Of a stretch of 64,000 nt of DNA, positions 11,309 through 23,001 are shown one piece after another. A model generated the notes under the pieces. That model did no database searches, was not told the DNA's origin, and was given only the letters and a program-made list of their open reading frames with translations. The position numbers and the translations under genes were made by a program. Every line of letters starts with the position of its first letter. Position 1 is the first letter of the stretch. Origin of the DNA: Bryum argenteum (taxonomy: Eukaryota; Streptophyta; Bryopsida; Bryales; Bryaceae); NCBI GenBank assembly GCA_037043015.1, contig CM073321.1:23929001-23993000 (forward strand). The letters are read 5' to 3'.

Positions 11309-14300
11309 CTAAATCCCTGCAAGCAGTACGGGCTTTATCTCGTTGAAGCTTAAGGTGGGGGCGGTCACGAGGTGGTCGTCTTGGAGTCGGAATCCACAAA
11401 CCATGCGGAAAATGTAGCATAGGTGCTTGCAGTTGTACCATCCTCCACGCCCTTTGTGGTGCACTGCCATATCTGTGAAATCAATACAAGTGCAGCTAGA
11501 GAATGATCCTATCGTAAGCTTGTACTCCGCTGCCTCTGATCCGCTGGTTGATTTCAATCAATGACTGCTCCGATACCTGGGTTAGGAATAAGGGTGATCC
11601 GAGCCATCTCTGCGTGTAGAAGCGTTGCCAACTCCCACCTTGCGAGCTGCTTCCCCGAGTTCTTACGAGTGACGAAATGCTTGCAGGATTTGTCGTTGCG
11701 CACCGTCATGTACTTATCTGGTTGTGTTGGGATTGGGATGCTTTCAATTTGATCCGCAATGGCAATGTTATATCCAAACTGACGCTCCATCGGCATTGGT
11801 CGTTTTTATTGTAGCTGGAATCCCGCTTGTTGAAGTGCCAAGACCTCACGCATAGTTAGATTTGTTCCTTTCTGAACAGGCCAAACCGTTGGGACATGAA
11901 GAATTAGATCCGTAATCCACCTTCTGCGGGGGCCTTTAGCACACCTGTTCAGATCATCTGCACAGAAGTAGAAAAATTGCTTGACGTCGAGGTTCTTCGG
12001 GCGATAGTGACGAGTCCCATGGAATGTAGGTCCTGGGCCTGCTGGCCCACTGATCTTCTGCTGGCATTGCTTTTATGTGCTCCGGTTTCCAATACAAGTC
12101 GGATTGCTATTTGCAGGAACACAACGGATATGCAATTTTCCTTTCTCACAATCATCTTCTTGGACTTCAATGACATGCACAATGGGTGCAGTTGGAACTG
12201 GCGCAACCGCTGGAATATCATCCACGTCTTTTGAATAGGAGTAGAAAGAGATCCTTGAGAGCGTGTTCTCCTTTTGGAGTGCTTTGGCTGAGAGAAGTTA
12301 ACCTTGTCAAACCGATGAGAATTGTCATCAGCACCAGGTTGCGTTTCCAAACGCCTTTCACTTGATCCAAAAAATTCCTCGCCAACATAATCAGGGTCCG
12401 CAACCAGGAAGTCCTTAGCACTGGGGATGGCTTCCATGGCTTTGTACATTGTATTCAGATTCCACTTTGATGTGCGAGCCTGAAGAGCAGCACCTCCTTG
12501 TCCGGTCCAGTTCCACCGCGGTTACCGTGTAGAAAAGCGTTGTAATGTGTGCATTGCATGAATGCCCTGACATAATCGTCCATCGATGCTTTTAAAATAT
12601 CCTGAACGTCTTTACCGGACTGTTTTGACCACGCAGATGTGGATGGTTTCACCAAATTGCACATTGGCATTTGACTTTTTCTTCATCAAGAAGGTCCCGC
12701 ACAAAGTCAAATTAGGTCATTTGGATTTTGTTGGAAATGGAAAACCAACTATTACGTAAATCTAAACAAATGCGAGTACAAAAATATGTGAATCGTGTAG
12801 GAAAATGAATTATGGGAGTGGCGGTACAAGGGAGGCATGTCTACAGAGTAGAGGTATGAGAAGAATGGAAAGTGCCCCAGTGGATGGTACGTCGAGAGAA
12901 ATATTTAAGCATATCACGTAAAACAAAAGTTAAAGCACGCTTACAAGATCCATGAAGCCTCCCCCATTGCCTATAACGAAAATGCCACCGCGCCGGCCAG
13001 GACTCCATGGCTGGCAAATTTGAATCTGTAACAGCTTCACTTGACACCTACCACGACCGAATTGCAAGGTAGCGTGTCTCGGCCTCGTCCATATTGATTG
13101 CATCCTTATATTGTATCTGATTCGCTTATGCTCATCGCGGAGCACCGAGGTTACGTATAAGTTTGTTACTGTGCATGCATTTTGTCCGTGGAGTAGACAC
13201 GATCTCTCCTTCTCTTTTATGGGGGCGCGATCTTGTCTCCGCCCCGTAAATCTCTCGAACAACGTTCGATTGGCTTTAGCGCCGTCACCATAAAACCTTT
13301 GAAATTGACGTTGGCGACATCATGACGCGCCATAACTTTGTTAAGCATCCTCCAAAGAAATGATTGTGCGTCCTTAGTCTCGGATTGCATGTCGCAAATG
13401 GCAATTGTCATCACCTTGGTGTGTTGTGGTGTAACCCGCCCCGTAACAACACCGTAGCACTCTCCACTATTGGTGTGTTGGTGTGACCATGATCCCCGTA
13501 AGACCGGTGCGACCCTCTCTAATAACACGGTGTAGCTCCGCACCGCAAGTGTGATAGTGTGACCCTAAGCACTAAACCATAAAAACCCCATGGTTTGTCA
13601 AAAACTTCATCCGTCAATATCGCATCCATGGGGTGTCCGATCGCGGCGAAGCAAACCATTCCGGAATCCACAGGTCCCGGGCAACACCGTGGACGGACCC
13701 TCGTTAGCAAATTCCACCTCATTCAAGAGTCGTTTGTTTGGAGTTGCACATGTGGACGCATAGAGGATCTCTTGATTACGCAAAAAAATCTCAACCACGT
13801 TGTAGGGTACAGCGCGAGGATTCCGAAACCACCTCAAGTTTGAGATTTGGACGTAAGACGGATGAGCCATCTGCAGATGAAGTTTGGAATTCCAAAACTT
13901 CATCCGTCCATAACTCCTCCGTTTTAAGTCCGATCACGACGTACTTTACCGTTTTGGAATGGGCTCAACATAGGCTACAGCGTGGTTGCCTTGGATTTAC
14001 GGCCCTTACCCCATCCGGTGCCGGACCATAGCCTCTGACACTCACTTATGCCGCATCACGTAAACCGCATCACAAAAGAGTGAGTCGAACCGATTGAAGC
14101 CAATTTCGCCACTTCGACATGGTAACCAAGGCCTCCCGGATGAGCCCCAAACACGCAGATCGGTACCGATGGGTATAAAATGGATGTTTTCTTGACTTTG
14201 AAGCGGACGACATTGAAGCAGCGCCAGTCACGACACCCAATGGCACCTAAGACCCCAGCCGGTACCCGACAGGGTCAAGAAGAAGAATCTTGCATCTCCT

Positions 14301-14320
14301 CGATGATATTCTGTCGCGCT
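11309..14320 (-). pseudogene. MULE-like transposase/SWIM-finger gene, decayed
   Basis: On the minus strand the order is: a segment near 13200-13420 with KVMTIAICDMQSE and NVNFKGFM, which resembles the MULE-type transposase core of SWIM proteins; a K-E-R-S-C-L-L-H segment near 13190; and at 11330-11530 a SWIM zinc finger with C-x-C (SSCTCIDF) then C-x-H (NCKHLCYI). The pieces lie in different frames, so at least three disruptions are present. The MULE part is split by a solo LTR (13422-14119). It could be a Mutator-like transposase or a domesticated relative. Tail sequence after the SWIM finger is not visible. Confidence 0.55.
13422..14119 (-). mobile_element. Solo LTR (698 bp)
   Basis: The segment begins TGTTGTGG and ends TTCGACA on the plus strand; on the minus strand it starts TGTCGAAGTGGCG, a common LTR start. 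The flanks TGGTG (13417-13421) and TGGTA (14120-14124) match at 4 of 5 bases. It lies inside the MULE-like gene. It is a fossil solo LTR of a family different from the one at 6547-7843. Confidence 0.7.
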
Positions 14321-14425
14321 TGTCATGCCTACTATTGGCAACTCTGCCCCTATCGAGTACCCGTTGGGGACTTTCGATTGATTTTTTCTTCATAGCTAGG
14401 ACAAGATCATCAATGCAGACGAGGT

Positions 14426-15297
14426 AAGTTTGCCTAATACTTTCGCTAAATCTTCAAATATGATAACGAAAACCTTTGTTGAATGTCCTTGTATTTATAA
14501 ATGTCAAAATTAAATGGAGAACTATTGATCTGTATTTCCCATCGGGTACCCAATAGGGTATTTCTATTCAATTTGTTGCGATTCTAAAAATAATTTGAAG
14601 TTTTTCTAGGTGAATTTGCAATCTGGGAAGGAGTCTGGCGCTTGCTGGTGTCCAAGGACCCTCACTTGCCGCAACCCGGCGTGTGGCGCGCGACTTGAGG
14701 TAGGTGAGGGCTGCGTTGCAGTCAGGTGGGGGTCGGGTGGCCGATGGGGTCTTGGGACCCGCACTCGCCCCACCGCGGAGCCTCAACGCCAGAGGCCTGG
14801 GTTCGCCCCTCGGGGACACGTTCGCCCCTCCCAGCGATAATCGGCCATGTAGGTGGGGTCGGGTGCGGATGGGGTCGGGTGCGGATGGGGCCCCGCCCGC
14901 TCACCTACTCCCGACCCTAGCGCCGCTCTGGGCCGCATCCTTACTCCCCTACACGGCTGGCGTGGGGGGGTCGGGCGCCTGATGAGGTCCCGCGACCCGT
15001 AGGGACTTTACCATGCTGGGGCTTTACCATGCTCCTACCAGCCGTCGAAGGCAGCGAAGGACGCGTCGAGACAAAGCGAAGGGCGCGTCGCGACAGAGCA
15101 TACCGAGGCGACAACATCAAACCCCAACTTTGACATTGCGCCTTAGAACTATTAATCACCTTATGAAGCAGCAACCATTGTCTGCCCTCCCTGGAATGAG
15201 TTTCATCAAATGAAGGCAGATGATATAGGATAAGATTTGTAACTCATTTTTTGTATAAGTTTTCTTGACTATTCTTCCGTTTCTGTGTTCAAACAGA
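14426..15297 (+). other. Possible intron with GC-rich low-complexity block
   Basis: A good donor (GAG/GTAAGTTT) at 14426 and an acceptor (TTCAAACAG/ATG) at 15297 would bracket this stretch as the first intron of the plus-strand gene that follows. Within it, 14620-15010 is a GC-rich tract with repeats of GTGCGGATGGGGTCGG. I see no gene inside. Whether an exon really precedes 14426 is uncertain. Confidence 0.35.
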
Positions 15298-16780
15298 TGA
15301 GTTTAGTCAGTTGGAAGGGGAGTCGGCTTTGAAGAACACAACCTTCGCCACACCGGCACCTAAGAATCGACCTGCAACTCGATCAACGCATACAAATGAC
15401 GTGGACGATGCTGATCGACTAGCAAAGATGTCATTGACCTCGAGGCTGGATAAGGGCAAAGGTCCCACTAAGGTGAGCGTCGTTGAACGCGGACGGCCTG
15501 CTGAGGAGTCGCGCTCTTTTGAACAAATAGTGGTTGAGGGTGGACATCCCGATGAAGGACCCCAACCAGCTGAGGAGAGTTTGGTGGATCACGATAGCAT
15601 TCCCTTGATAGAGGCTGAGGTCGAGGAGAGATTAGACAGTCTTGTAAGCCAGGAGGCTGTTCACACTGGATCCCGGATAGACGCGCTTCGTTTGAAGCCC
15701 AAACAAAATTCACCTCTGAACATTCCTCTTTGTAGGCTGAAGGTACTGACAGCTGTAAGACCAGCAATGAAGAATGATATCGAACTTCTTCAAAGTTGAT
15801 TTGAATATGAAGGATACATTGAGGGCGCGACTGTCTTCTATGTTGCATTAGAAGATGACAACTCCAAGTCCCATGACGTGACTGAGGAGGAGATGCTGTC
15901 GTGGAGCGACAACTGGCGTGCTGTTAACGACGAGTTTGAAGCGAAATTGAAAGATGGTCCAGTTTTGCAATAGTTCTCGAACAAAGTGTTTAATGTTTGG
16001 GATGGTAATCACCGGTTGCAGGCTTGGCTACCAATCATCAACAGAAAGCACGCTCATGACATTGAGTGGCATTTTTCCGTTGATTGCATCATTCTGGACG
16101 TCAGGGGTAGAGTTATGGACACGCTTATGATCTTGTATGACATAAATCAGTAAGTTTCTACCTTCATAATCCTTTCAACCATTTCAATTTGAAATTTAAG
16201 TCAATCCGTTTTCTCATTTATTGCTTCTTTGTTGATGGATTTTCGCGCAATCAATCAAAATGACCATGTGAAAGAGAATCTTGTGCATAAGATATATCAA
16301 CTGTATGCAGTTGGAAAAAGCCTCTTGAATATTTCAAGGGCTTGGTGTCAGAGGCTGATTATAAGAAAGTAGAGACCAAAAGTGTTCGGACTTGGTTTTT
16401 GCTTACAATTCCTGGGCTTACAAACTTCCTCTACCGGGTTAGTTATCACATATGAGTCCCTGCCAACATATACTTTTGTAACGCCACTAATACACCTTTC
16501 TTGTGAAATGCAGAGTGATATATCAAAGGCTGCTAATACTGTAGCAAAGAATTTCGAGAAGATGTTTCCAAATAGGGACGAATGGATAGGGCACGGGATT
16601 AACGAATACATCCACAAGCATGTAAGAGTCAAGAAAGGTACTTTAGAACGGGAGCTGAAGAAGCTTCTTCCAATTTGTGATGAGAAGTACAAAGGTAACT
16701 TCATTGAGAAGGTGAAGGAGCATTACGAGACCTTCCATCTCTCCGAGATGCTCATCGAGAAGCAGGGCCCCAAGTCATAA
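15298..16780 (+). pseudogene. ParB/Srx-like gene of the GNHR type, decayed
   Basis: The first part (15311-15799) is acidic, low-complexity linker. After one in-frame stop at 15799 and another near 15972, the segment at 15985-16150 reads VWDGNHRLQAWLPII and then WHFSVDCIILD and LYDINQ, matching the G-x-H-R box and following helix of the ParB/sulfiredoxin-like fold. A donor (CAG/GTAAGTTT) follows at 16151. The next exon (about 16252-16370, NDHVKENLVHKIYQLY) lacks a clear AG acceptor. An acceptor (GAAATGCAG) at 16512 opens a last exon ending at 16780. Role unknown: ParB-fold proteins bind or cleave DNA or nucleotides. It is more distant from the P and Q ParB-like genes than those are from each other. 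Confidence 0.5.
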
Positions 16781-16799
16781 TACTAAGGTCGCAATTCTA

Positions 16800-17550
16800 G
16801 GGACCCACCTTTACGTAAATTATATTATACATTAATAAAGTCAGCCCTGAATTTCTTATTTACGATATATATATGACGTCAGCCCTAATTTCCAGAAAAC
16901 ATAGTATGAGATGTTCCAACTTAAAACCGTAACATTTCACGGCCATAGGCACCCTAAAGGCTAAAGCACGGTTATACACACTCCTTCTCCAAAACTCTTT
17001 GTCATCAAATCGTTACATAATCCACCCAAATTGGAGCAATGTCTAATTTATTCTAAGTAAATTAAAGGACCCTCATAAGTGGTTCAAATAATTTGGCCCA
17101 AACTGAGTCAAAACTTCCTTCTAAAAATGGAAAATCGCTTAGGAAAATCTTCCCACTGCTCATAAAAGTCTGCTCACCGCTCATGGAAATCTGCTCACTG
17201 CACGCACCGTAGCAATCCTGCGTGGGTGTGGCTTTGGACCTCGTGGTGACCGCGGATGCGGTTATTGTGGAGACATTGGTTTTCGTCCCCTAGACTTCAG
17301 TTGACGTCACTCCACCTCTGCGATTGGCCGTAGAGTTGCCTCCAGACATTCCCAAGTTGTCTTATGAGACACTGTCGAACGTCAGACAGACACGACATGT
17401 CAGACAGACATTGAGCCTCAGAAAGTCTTATAGAATCTACAAAATCTTTTTTTACAGAAAAGTTACCATTGATTTACCCTGTCCACGTTCAATCCTACTT
17501 GGCTGCCACGTGGCCTGTACAACTAAACAATACGATGCGCGACTGCGCCA
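16800..17550. other. No gene seen
   Basis: Mostly AT-rich non-coding DNA. At 17150-17210 there are TCTGCTCACCGCTCAT-type repeats that complement the block at 10575-10660, suggesting a shared, unidentified repeat. The frames here show no family signature. Confidence 0.5.
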
Positions 17551-17559
17551 CATAGGACT

Positions 17560-19900
17560 GGACCGGCGCTCGCCTCGTCCTGGACCAGCGGTTGCCCTGT
17601 CCACTGCGAGTCGAGGCGATCGTCCGTCGCCCCTGAGCGACCGACGTTCGCACGTGGGCAACCGACGTTTGCCCCTGGGCGATCGACGTTCGCCTCTCGG
17701 CAATCGACGTTCGCTCCTGGGCGACCGCCAATACAGCCGATGGGCGAACGTCGCTCAGAGGGTGACCAACGGTCTACCTGATGGGCAAGGACAAAGTGTC
17801 CGCGTGCCTATTTGTACCACTCATGTTGGGGCGACCGCCGATACAATCGATAGGCGAACATCGGTCAATGGGGCGACCGCCAATCCAGCTGATGGGCAAA
17901 CGTAGCTCAGAGGGCGACCCGCGGTCTACTTGATGGGCAAGGACCGCCGGTCGCCCATGGACATTTTGAACGAAGGACATGAACTTTGAAGAGCCATAAA
18001 TTTTTCATTTAAACTTTGTTTTCAACGAAATTACTTGGGTTGGGTCCCAAATTAAGTCTAGTTTATGTCGTAAAAATTGAAGACCCATGCAATTAATTAT
18101 GAAAAAATGGCATGCATTTTAGTGAAGGGAGTATTTGTTTTTTGGGTTTCTAAACATTTGGCATGTCTTACCATTGCAAGCCTATTATGTGACATCAAAA
18201 ATGTTTTTGCATGATTTTTATTTACTTAAGTGTGATCTTTAGATGCATCCCACAAACTTTATAGTTGGAATTATTTTGAACCAGATAATATTAGTATTGG
18301 CTTTGCAATGATATTTCAACGATGAAAAAAGTGAAAAAGTGAATGATTTTTGAAGAGATAGATCTCCTTCAACCACGGTTAGATTTTGAATTTATTTTTT
18401 AGAATGGATTCCAATTATAGTCTTGTATTGGTGATAGAAACCTCGATCCATTTGAAGATATATTGAAGATAAGGTAGAATTTGAGTGCAAGGGGTCTAGT
18501 TTTGGACTATATTAATTACTTTGTAAAATATTTGGCAGTTTTTATCATTGCAAGGCTACTATTTGAGCCATAGGGAAGTGCAAGATGTAAAGAGAAATAG
18601 AGAGGGAGAGTAGTTTTTATACTTTTCTTATGAAATTTATATGAAACATAATTAGAAGTTTTGGACTATAAGAGGAAGGTAAGTAGTTTCTGTTGAATAC
18701 CTGAGATTTTTTTTAAATTTGTTGAAATGGGGTGTCTGTATAAAAGGAGGGAAGAGATAATTCAATAATGATAAAAGCTGCCAATTATTTTACAAAGTAA
18801 TTAATATAGTCCAAAACTACATCCCTAGCACTCAAATTATACCTTATCTTCAATATATCTTCGAATGGATCGAGGTTTCTATCACCAATACAAGACTATA
18901 ATTGGAATCCATTCTAAAAAATAAATTCAAAATCTAACCGTGGTTGAAGGAGATCTATCTCTTCAAAAATCATTCACTTTTTCACTTTTTTCATCGTTGA
19001 AATATCATTGCAAAGCCAATACTAATATTATCTGGTTCAAAATAATTCCAACTATAAAGTTTGTGGGATGCATCTAAAGATCACACTTAAGTAAATAAAA
19101 ATCATGCAAAAACATTTTTGATGTCACATAATAGGCTTGCAATGGTAAGACATGCCAAATGTTTAGAAACCCAAAAAACAAATACTCCCTTCACTAAAAT
19201 GCATGCCATTTTTTCATACTTAATTGCATGGGTCTTCAATTTTTACGACATAAACTAGACTTAATTTGGGACCCAACCCAAGTAATTTCGTTGAAAACAA
19301 AGTTTAAATGAAAAATTTATGGCTCTTCAAAGTTCATGTCCTTCGTTCAAAATGTCCATGGGCGACCGGCGGTCCTTGCCCATCAAGTAGACCGCGGGTC
19401 GCCCTCTGAGCTACGTTTGCCCATCAGCTGGATTGGCGGTCGCCCCATTGACCGATGTTCGCCCATCGATTGTATCGGCGGTCGCCCCAACAGGAGGGGT
19501 ACAAATAGGCACGCGGACACTTTGTCCTTGCCCATCAGGTAGACCGTTGGTCACCCTCTGAGCGACGTTCGCCCATCGGCTGGATTGGCGGTCGCCCCAC
19601 TGACCAACGTTCGCCCATCGGCTGTATCGGCGGTTGACCCAACAGGAGGGGTACAGATAAGCTCGCGGAGACTTTGTCGTTGCCTATCAGGTAGACCGCC
19701 GGTCGCCCTCTGAGCGACGTTCGCCCATCAGCTGGATCGGTGGTCGCCCCACTAACTGATGTTTGCCCATCGGTTGTGTCGGCGGTCACCCCAACAGAAG
19801 GGGTACAAATAGGCTCGTGGACACTTTGTCTTTGCCCATCAGGTAGACCCTCGGTCGCCCTCTCAGCTACGTTCGCCCATCAACTGGATCGGCCCTTTTT
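17560..19900. repeat. Foldback element: long near-perfect inverted repeat with GC-rich tandem ends
   Basis: The arms are about 17710-18565 and 18755-19600; the sequence at 17774-17980 recurs inverted at 19336-19542 with only a few changes. The spacer is about 190 bp. The inner parts of the arms are AT-rich. The outer parts are GC-rich tandem arrays: a roughly 24-bp unit (GGCGACCGACGTTCGCC) on the left at 17620-17730, and a roughly 150-bp unit repeated three times on the right at 19515-19900. This is the structure of foldback transposons. Frames on both strands in the arms are by-products of the repeats, not genes. Confidence 0.8.
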
Positions 19901-20254
19901 GCAATCGGGAATTTTTCCAGCTATGTTGCATGCCAGTCCATAAAGATTCGTATCAGCGCTTAGTGGGATGAGATGAGGATGAACATTGGATAGGGGAGGG
20001 GTAAAAAAGCCATGTAGTTTTTAATGTACTCCAACCGTCCTAAAGATATTGTTCAACTTGTGTTTAATCAGCAATATTAAGCTCAAATAAATTGTTTTTC
20101 ATTATTTTGTGTTGTAAACATGCAAATCCTTGAAGCGTCTTTCCCTTCATGTATTTTTGAATTTTGTCACCGTTTTGCAAGTTTAACTTTTGGTACCGAA
20201 ACCATTGCCATTATTTGAGGTTTTTTTAGGAGGCACCGGTGAAGCTTCGTATTC

Positions 20255-20460
20255 GGTCCTTAACTTTGGTGTTGTCTCACCGTCGCTGAAACTTTACTGT
20301 CTCACCATCGCTGGAACGATGTTGTCTCACCGTCGTTGGAACGATGTTGTCTCACCGTCGTTAGAACGATGTTGTCTCACCGTCGCTGGAACGATATTGT
20401 TTCACCGCTGTCTCACCGTCGCTGGAACAATGTTGTCTCACGGTCGTTGGAAAGACCTTC
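20255..20460. repeat. 25-bp tandem repeat
   Basis: About eight imperfect copies of a 25-bp unit built on GTTGTCTCACCGTCGCTGGA and ACGAT lie in a row. Open frames across it result only from the unit length. The flanks (19930-20255 and 20460-20828) are AT-rich with nothing recognisable. Confidence 0.8.
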
Positions 20461-20828
20461 AATAATGCAATTAATCCATAACAACGGATATTTAACTAAT
20501 TATGGACATTTTCACGAATTATGGACATTTGATCTCTAAAAATACCTTTAAAAAAACTAAAACGACAACAAATATTGGCTAAAAATGAAATCAAAAGAAG
20601 GAACTTCAAACAATATAAGCAATATACTTATGAATTTAAAATGGTATGGGCAACAATTAAAAATAGATAGATTAATACACAGATAAATACATCTAAAACA
20701 CACACATAATTATTTAAAAGCATTCATAATATAACAAATCAATACAAAATTAGTGACAAATAAGACTAAACATGAAAAAAAAAGAAATACAGGCTACAAG
20801 CCGATGCCAAAACATGCTCCACAAGTAC

Positions 20829-21047
20829 CAATACACCCTAAACCCTTAACCCAAAACCCTAAACCCTGAACCCTAAACCCTAAACTCTAAATTCTAAACC
20901 CTAACCCCTAAACCCTAAACCCTAAACCCTAAACCCTAAAACCCTAACCGTAAGCCCTAAAACCCTAAGACCCTAAACCCTAAACCCTAAACCCTAAGCC
21001 CTAAACCCTAGACCCTAGACACAAGTCCCTAGACCCTAAACCCTAGA
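20829..21047. repeat. Interstitial telomeric repeats (CCCTAAA)n
   Basis: About 220 bp of the plant telomere repeat CCCTAAA and close variants (CCCTGAA, CCCTAAG, CCCTAGA) runs in one orientation. It degenerates at both edges. The first P-type palindrome starts within 20 bp of its right edge (21064). The orientation is that of a left chromosome end whose chromosome continued to the right. Confidence 0.9.
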
Positions 21048-21063
21048 CCGATATCTCATAGAA

Positions 21064-21944
21064 AGTATCGGAGGGCAGTCGATATGATGAAACCTCATGG
21101 TTATCATGTGGTATCAGAGGGCAGCCGATATGATGAAACCATGAGGTAAGAAACACACATGTAAGAAGCGAGATTAATTGAAAATGCGGCGGGTGCCCAA
21201 AAGCATATCGAACAGAGTGTGGCATAACAAAATTGATGAATGTAATCATACCAAATTAGTATAGAGAAAAAACGTACAAGTTTTAGAAATTCCATATGAC
21301 CAAAGATACTAGCATGCTAAGTGAGTGGTGTATCGGCTGGCAGCCGATAAGAATCCAATACACCGCCGGCTATGCCAACTACTGTGAGTTGTCATGGTAG
21401 CTAGTAACTGATCTAAAAGAATGTCTGTGTAGAGTATGTCGGCCGGCGGCCGATAACTGCTGCCACGCAGCAGTGATTAGTGATCCTTATCTGCATCTCC
21501 CTGTTGCGCGGTTTTAATCTCTGTCGTGCAGTAATGTCGCGGAAGCTCACGATTATTACATGGAAATGAGTATATGACGGCCAGCAGAAGAATACGGCTT
21601 AGATGCAGCTGCATGTCACAGTCTCCAGCGCCACGAAGCTGTCCAGCATCATAACAATATCGCTATAGTGAGACCGCAGAACAGGAACCATCCAGAGATG
21701 TACATTGAAAATTTGTCGGCCGGCAGCCGATACCGGGCGAAGGCACCTGAAAGGCCAGATCACCATTGGCTTGAAGCAGTGAATCATGACAAGCATCTCC
21801 ATGCAGCACTACGAAAATATGTCGGCCGGTAGCCGATACCGGGCGAAGGCATCTTCACGTCCAGATCACCATTGGCATGTCGAAGTACAAATCACCAGCA
21901 TCTTATGCAGCACTACGAAGATATGTCGGCTGACAGCCGATATA
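21064..21944. repeat. P-type palindromes, cluster 1 (7 copies)
   Basis: Seven copies of the interrupted palindrome TATCGGCCGGCAGCCGATA or close variants lie near 21064, 21110, 21331, 21436, 21712, 21819 and 21921. Spacing is irregular. They lie downstream of the element P DUF7869 gene, in the last non-coding kilobase of element P visible on this side. Confidence 0.85.
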
Positions 21945-21961
21945 ACCAGGTACAGTGCAGT

Positions 21962-22998
21962 TCAGTTCTCAGCATCATCTTCGCACACCATAACAGCACT
22001 TGCGGCTTCAAGGTTTGCAAGTGCAGCAGCGGCGGATGCATCAAGAATGACGTGAGTAGTAGGTGGCCTATTCCTGGCATGGGAGGGCATTCGATGTGAG
22101 AATAAAACGATGCTGACGTTGATAACTTGGGGGAGACAAGGCTCCCTGTGCCAACGGCGCGACCAGCACTCCCTAGCAACCAAGGACTTGGCCTCCTTCT
22201 TTGATCGCATTGGAGTCCACCATTCCACCTTAAAGTTCTTGTAGTTAACTCCCGGCGAAAGCTCGACACATTCTAGAACACGACCAAGCCACACATGAAG
22301 GTAATGGTTATCGCAAGGACGACAGAGAACAAAATCACCAAGGAGAACGTCCCTGAACAGATTAAACTTCATGAACGTCCCAGAACGGCCCTTTGCTCAA
22401 CCACAGTATGGGTAAGGGTCGGGATCATCCTTAGGTGTAACATCTTGCGAAGATGACAGAGGAAAACCAGATTGTGATTCCAGACGAGCATGATCACAGG
22501 ACCAGTCAGAAAGCGGCTAGAACCCCTCGACGAGGGACGCGGACGCAAGCGGAAGTGGTGAGTTGATCTCCGCGTTGATTCGCTCCTTGTACCCAACGGA
22601 TCCAGCCATCTCTTCACAGTATCTTCTATTTCAAGCCATGCCCATCTTCCAGAACTCGATGAACTTCGAAATACCGTTTCTAATGAAACCCTGCTTCTCC
22701 TTGCACTCTGAAGCGCAAGCTTGCTCCTTCTCTGAATTCAACTTTCGTGGATTAACGTCCGTAACCCTCCATAAAGGCTTGAATGGTACAGGACGTGGAT
22801 CACCAGAAGGAACCCGTGGTCTGCCGTGAGAGTCCTGAGTCCACATCTTGATAGGAGGACCCGGAGAGAGCCAAGACAAATCAGTAGATTGCTTCTTGTA
22901 CCTCATGACCGGCCAACCACGATCCGGTCCCTCCTCCTCAACAAAGAACTTGAAGAGATGCATATCACCGAGTCCAACAATCTTGTTAACACCATCGT
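21962..22998 (-). pseudogene. Element P DUF7869-family gene, 3' part
   Basis: Coding resumes at 22998 with DGVNKIVGLGDMHLFKFF, which continues the DUF7869 exon exactly (the decayed copy at 62.9 kb has the same order without interruption). It proceeds through VTDVNPRKLN and FIRNGISKFIEFWKMGMA, changes frame, and ends in a segment GDFVLCRPCDNHYLHVWLG (22340-22290) that parallels GYFVALRPCGTDGRPFWLG of the element Q protein. This C-terminal block has the look of a small BAH- or Tudor-like barrel, a guess from the pattern. The coding sequence ends near 21962. Confidence 0.65.
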
Positions 22999-23001
22999 GA
23001 T

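Noticed and set aside
17324-17980. Protein-coding gene in the foldback arms
   Set aside because: The frame is made of short GC-rich tandem units and appears inverted in the other arm; it reflects repeat structure.
20190-20540. Repeat-protein gene
   Set aside because: The frame is open only because a 25-bp unit repeats; the residues follow the DNA repeat and have no known fold.
20829-21047. True chromosome end
   Set aside because: About 20 kb of ordinary repeat-rich sequence lies beyond it, and the repeats are degenerate at both edges.
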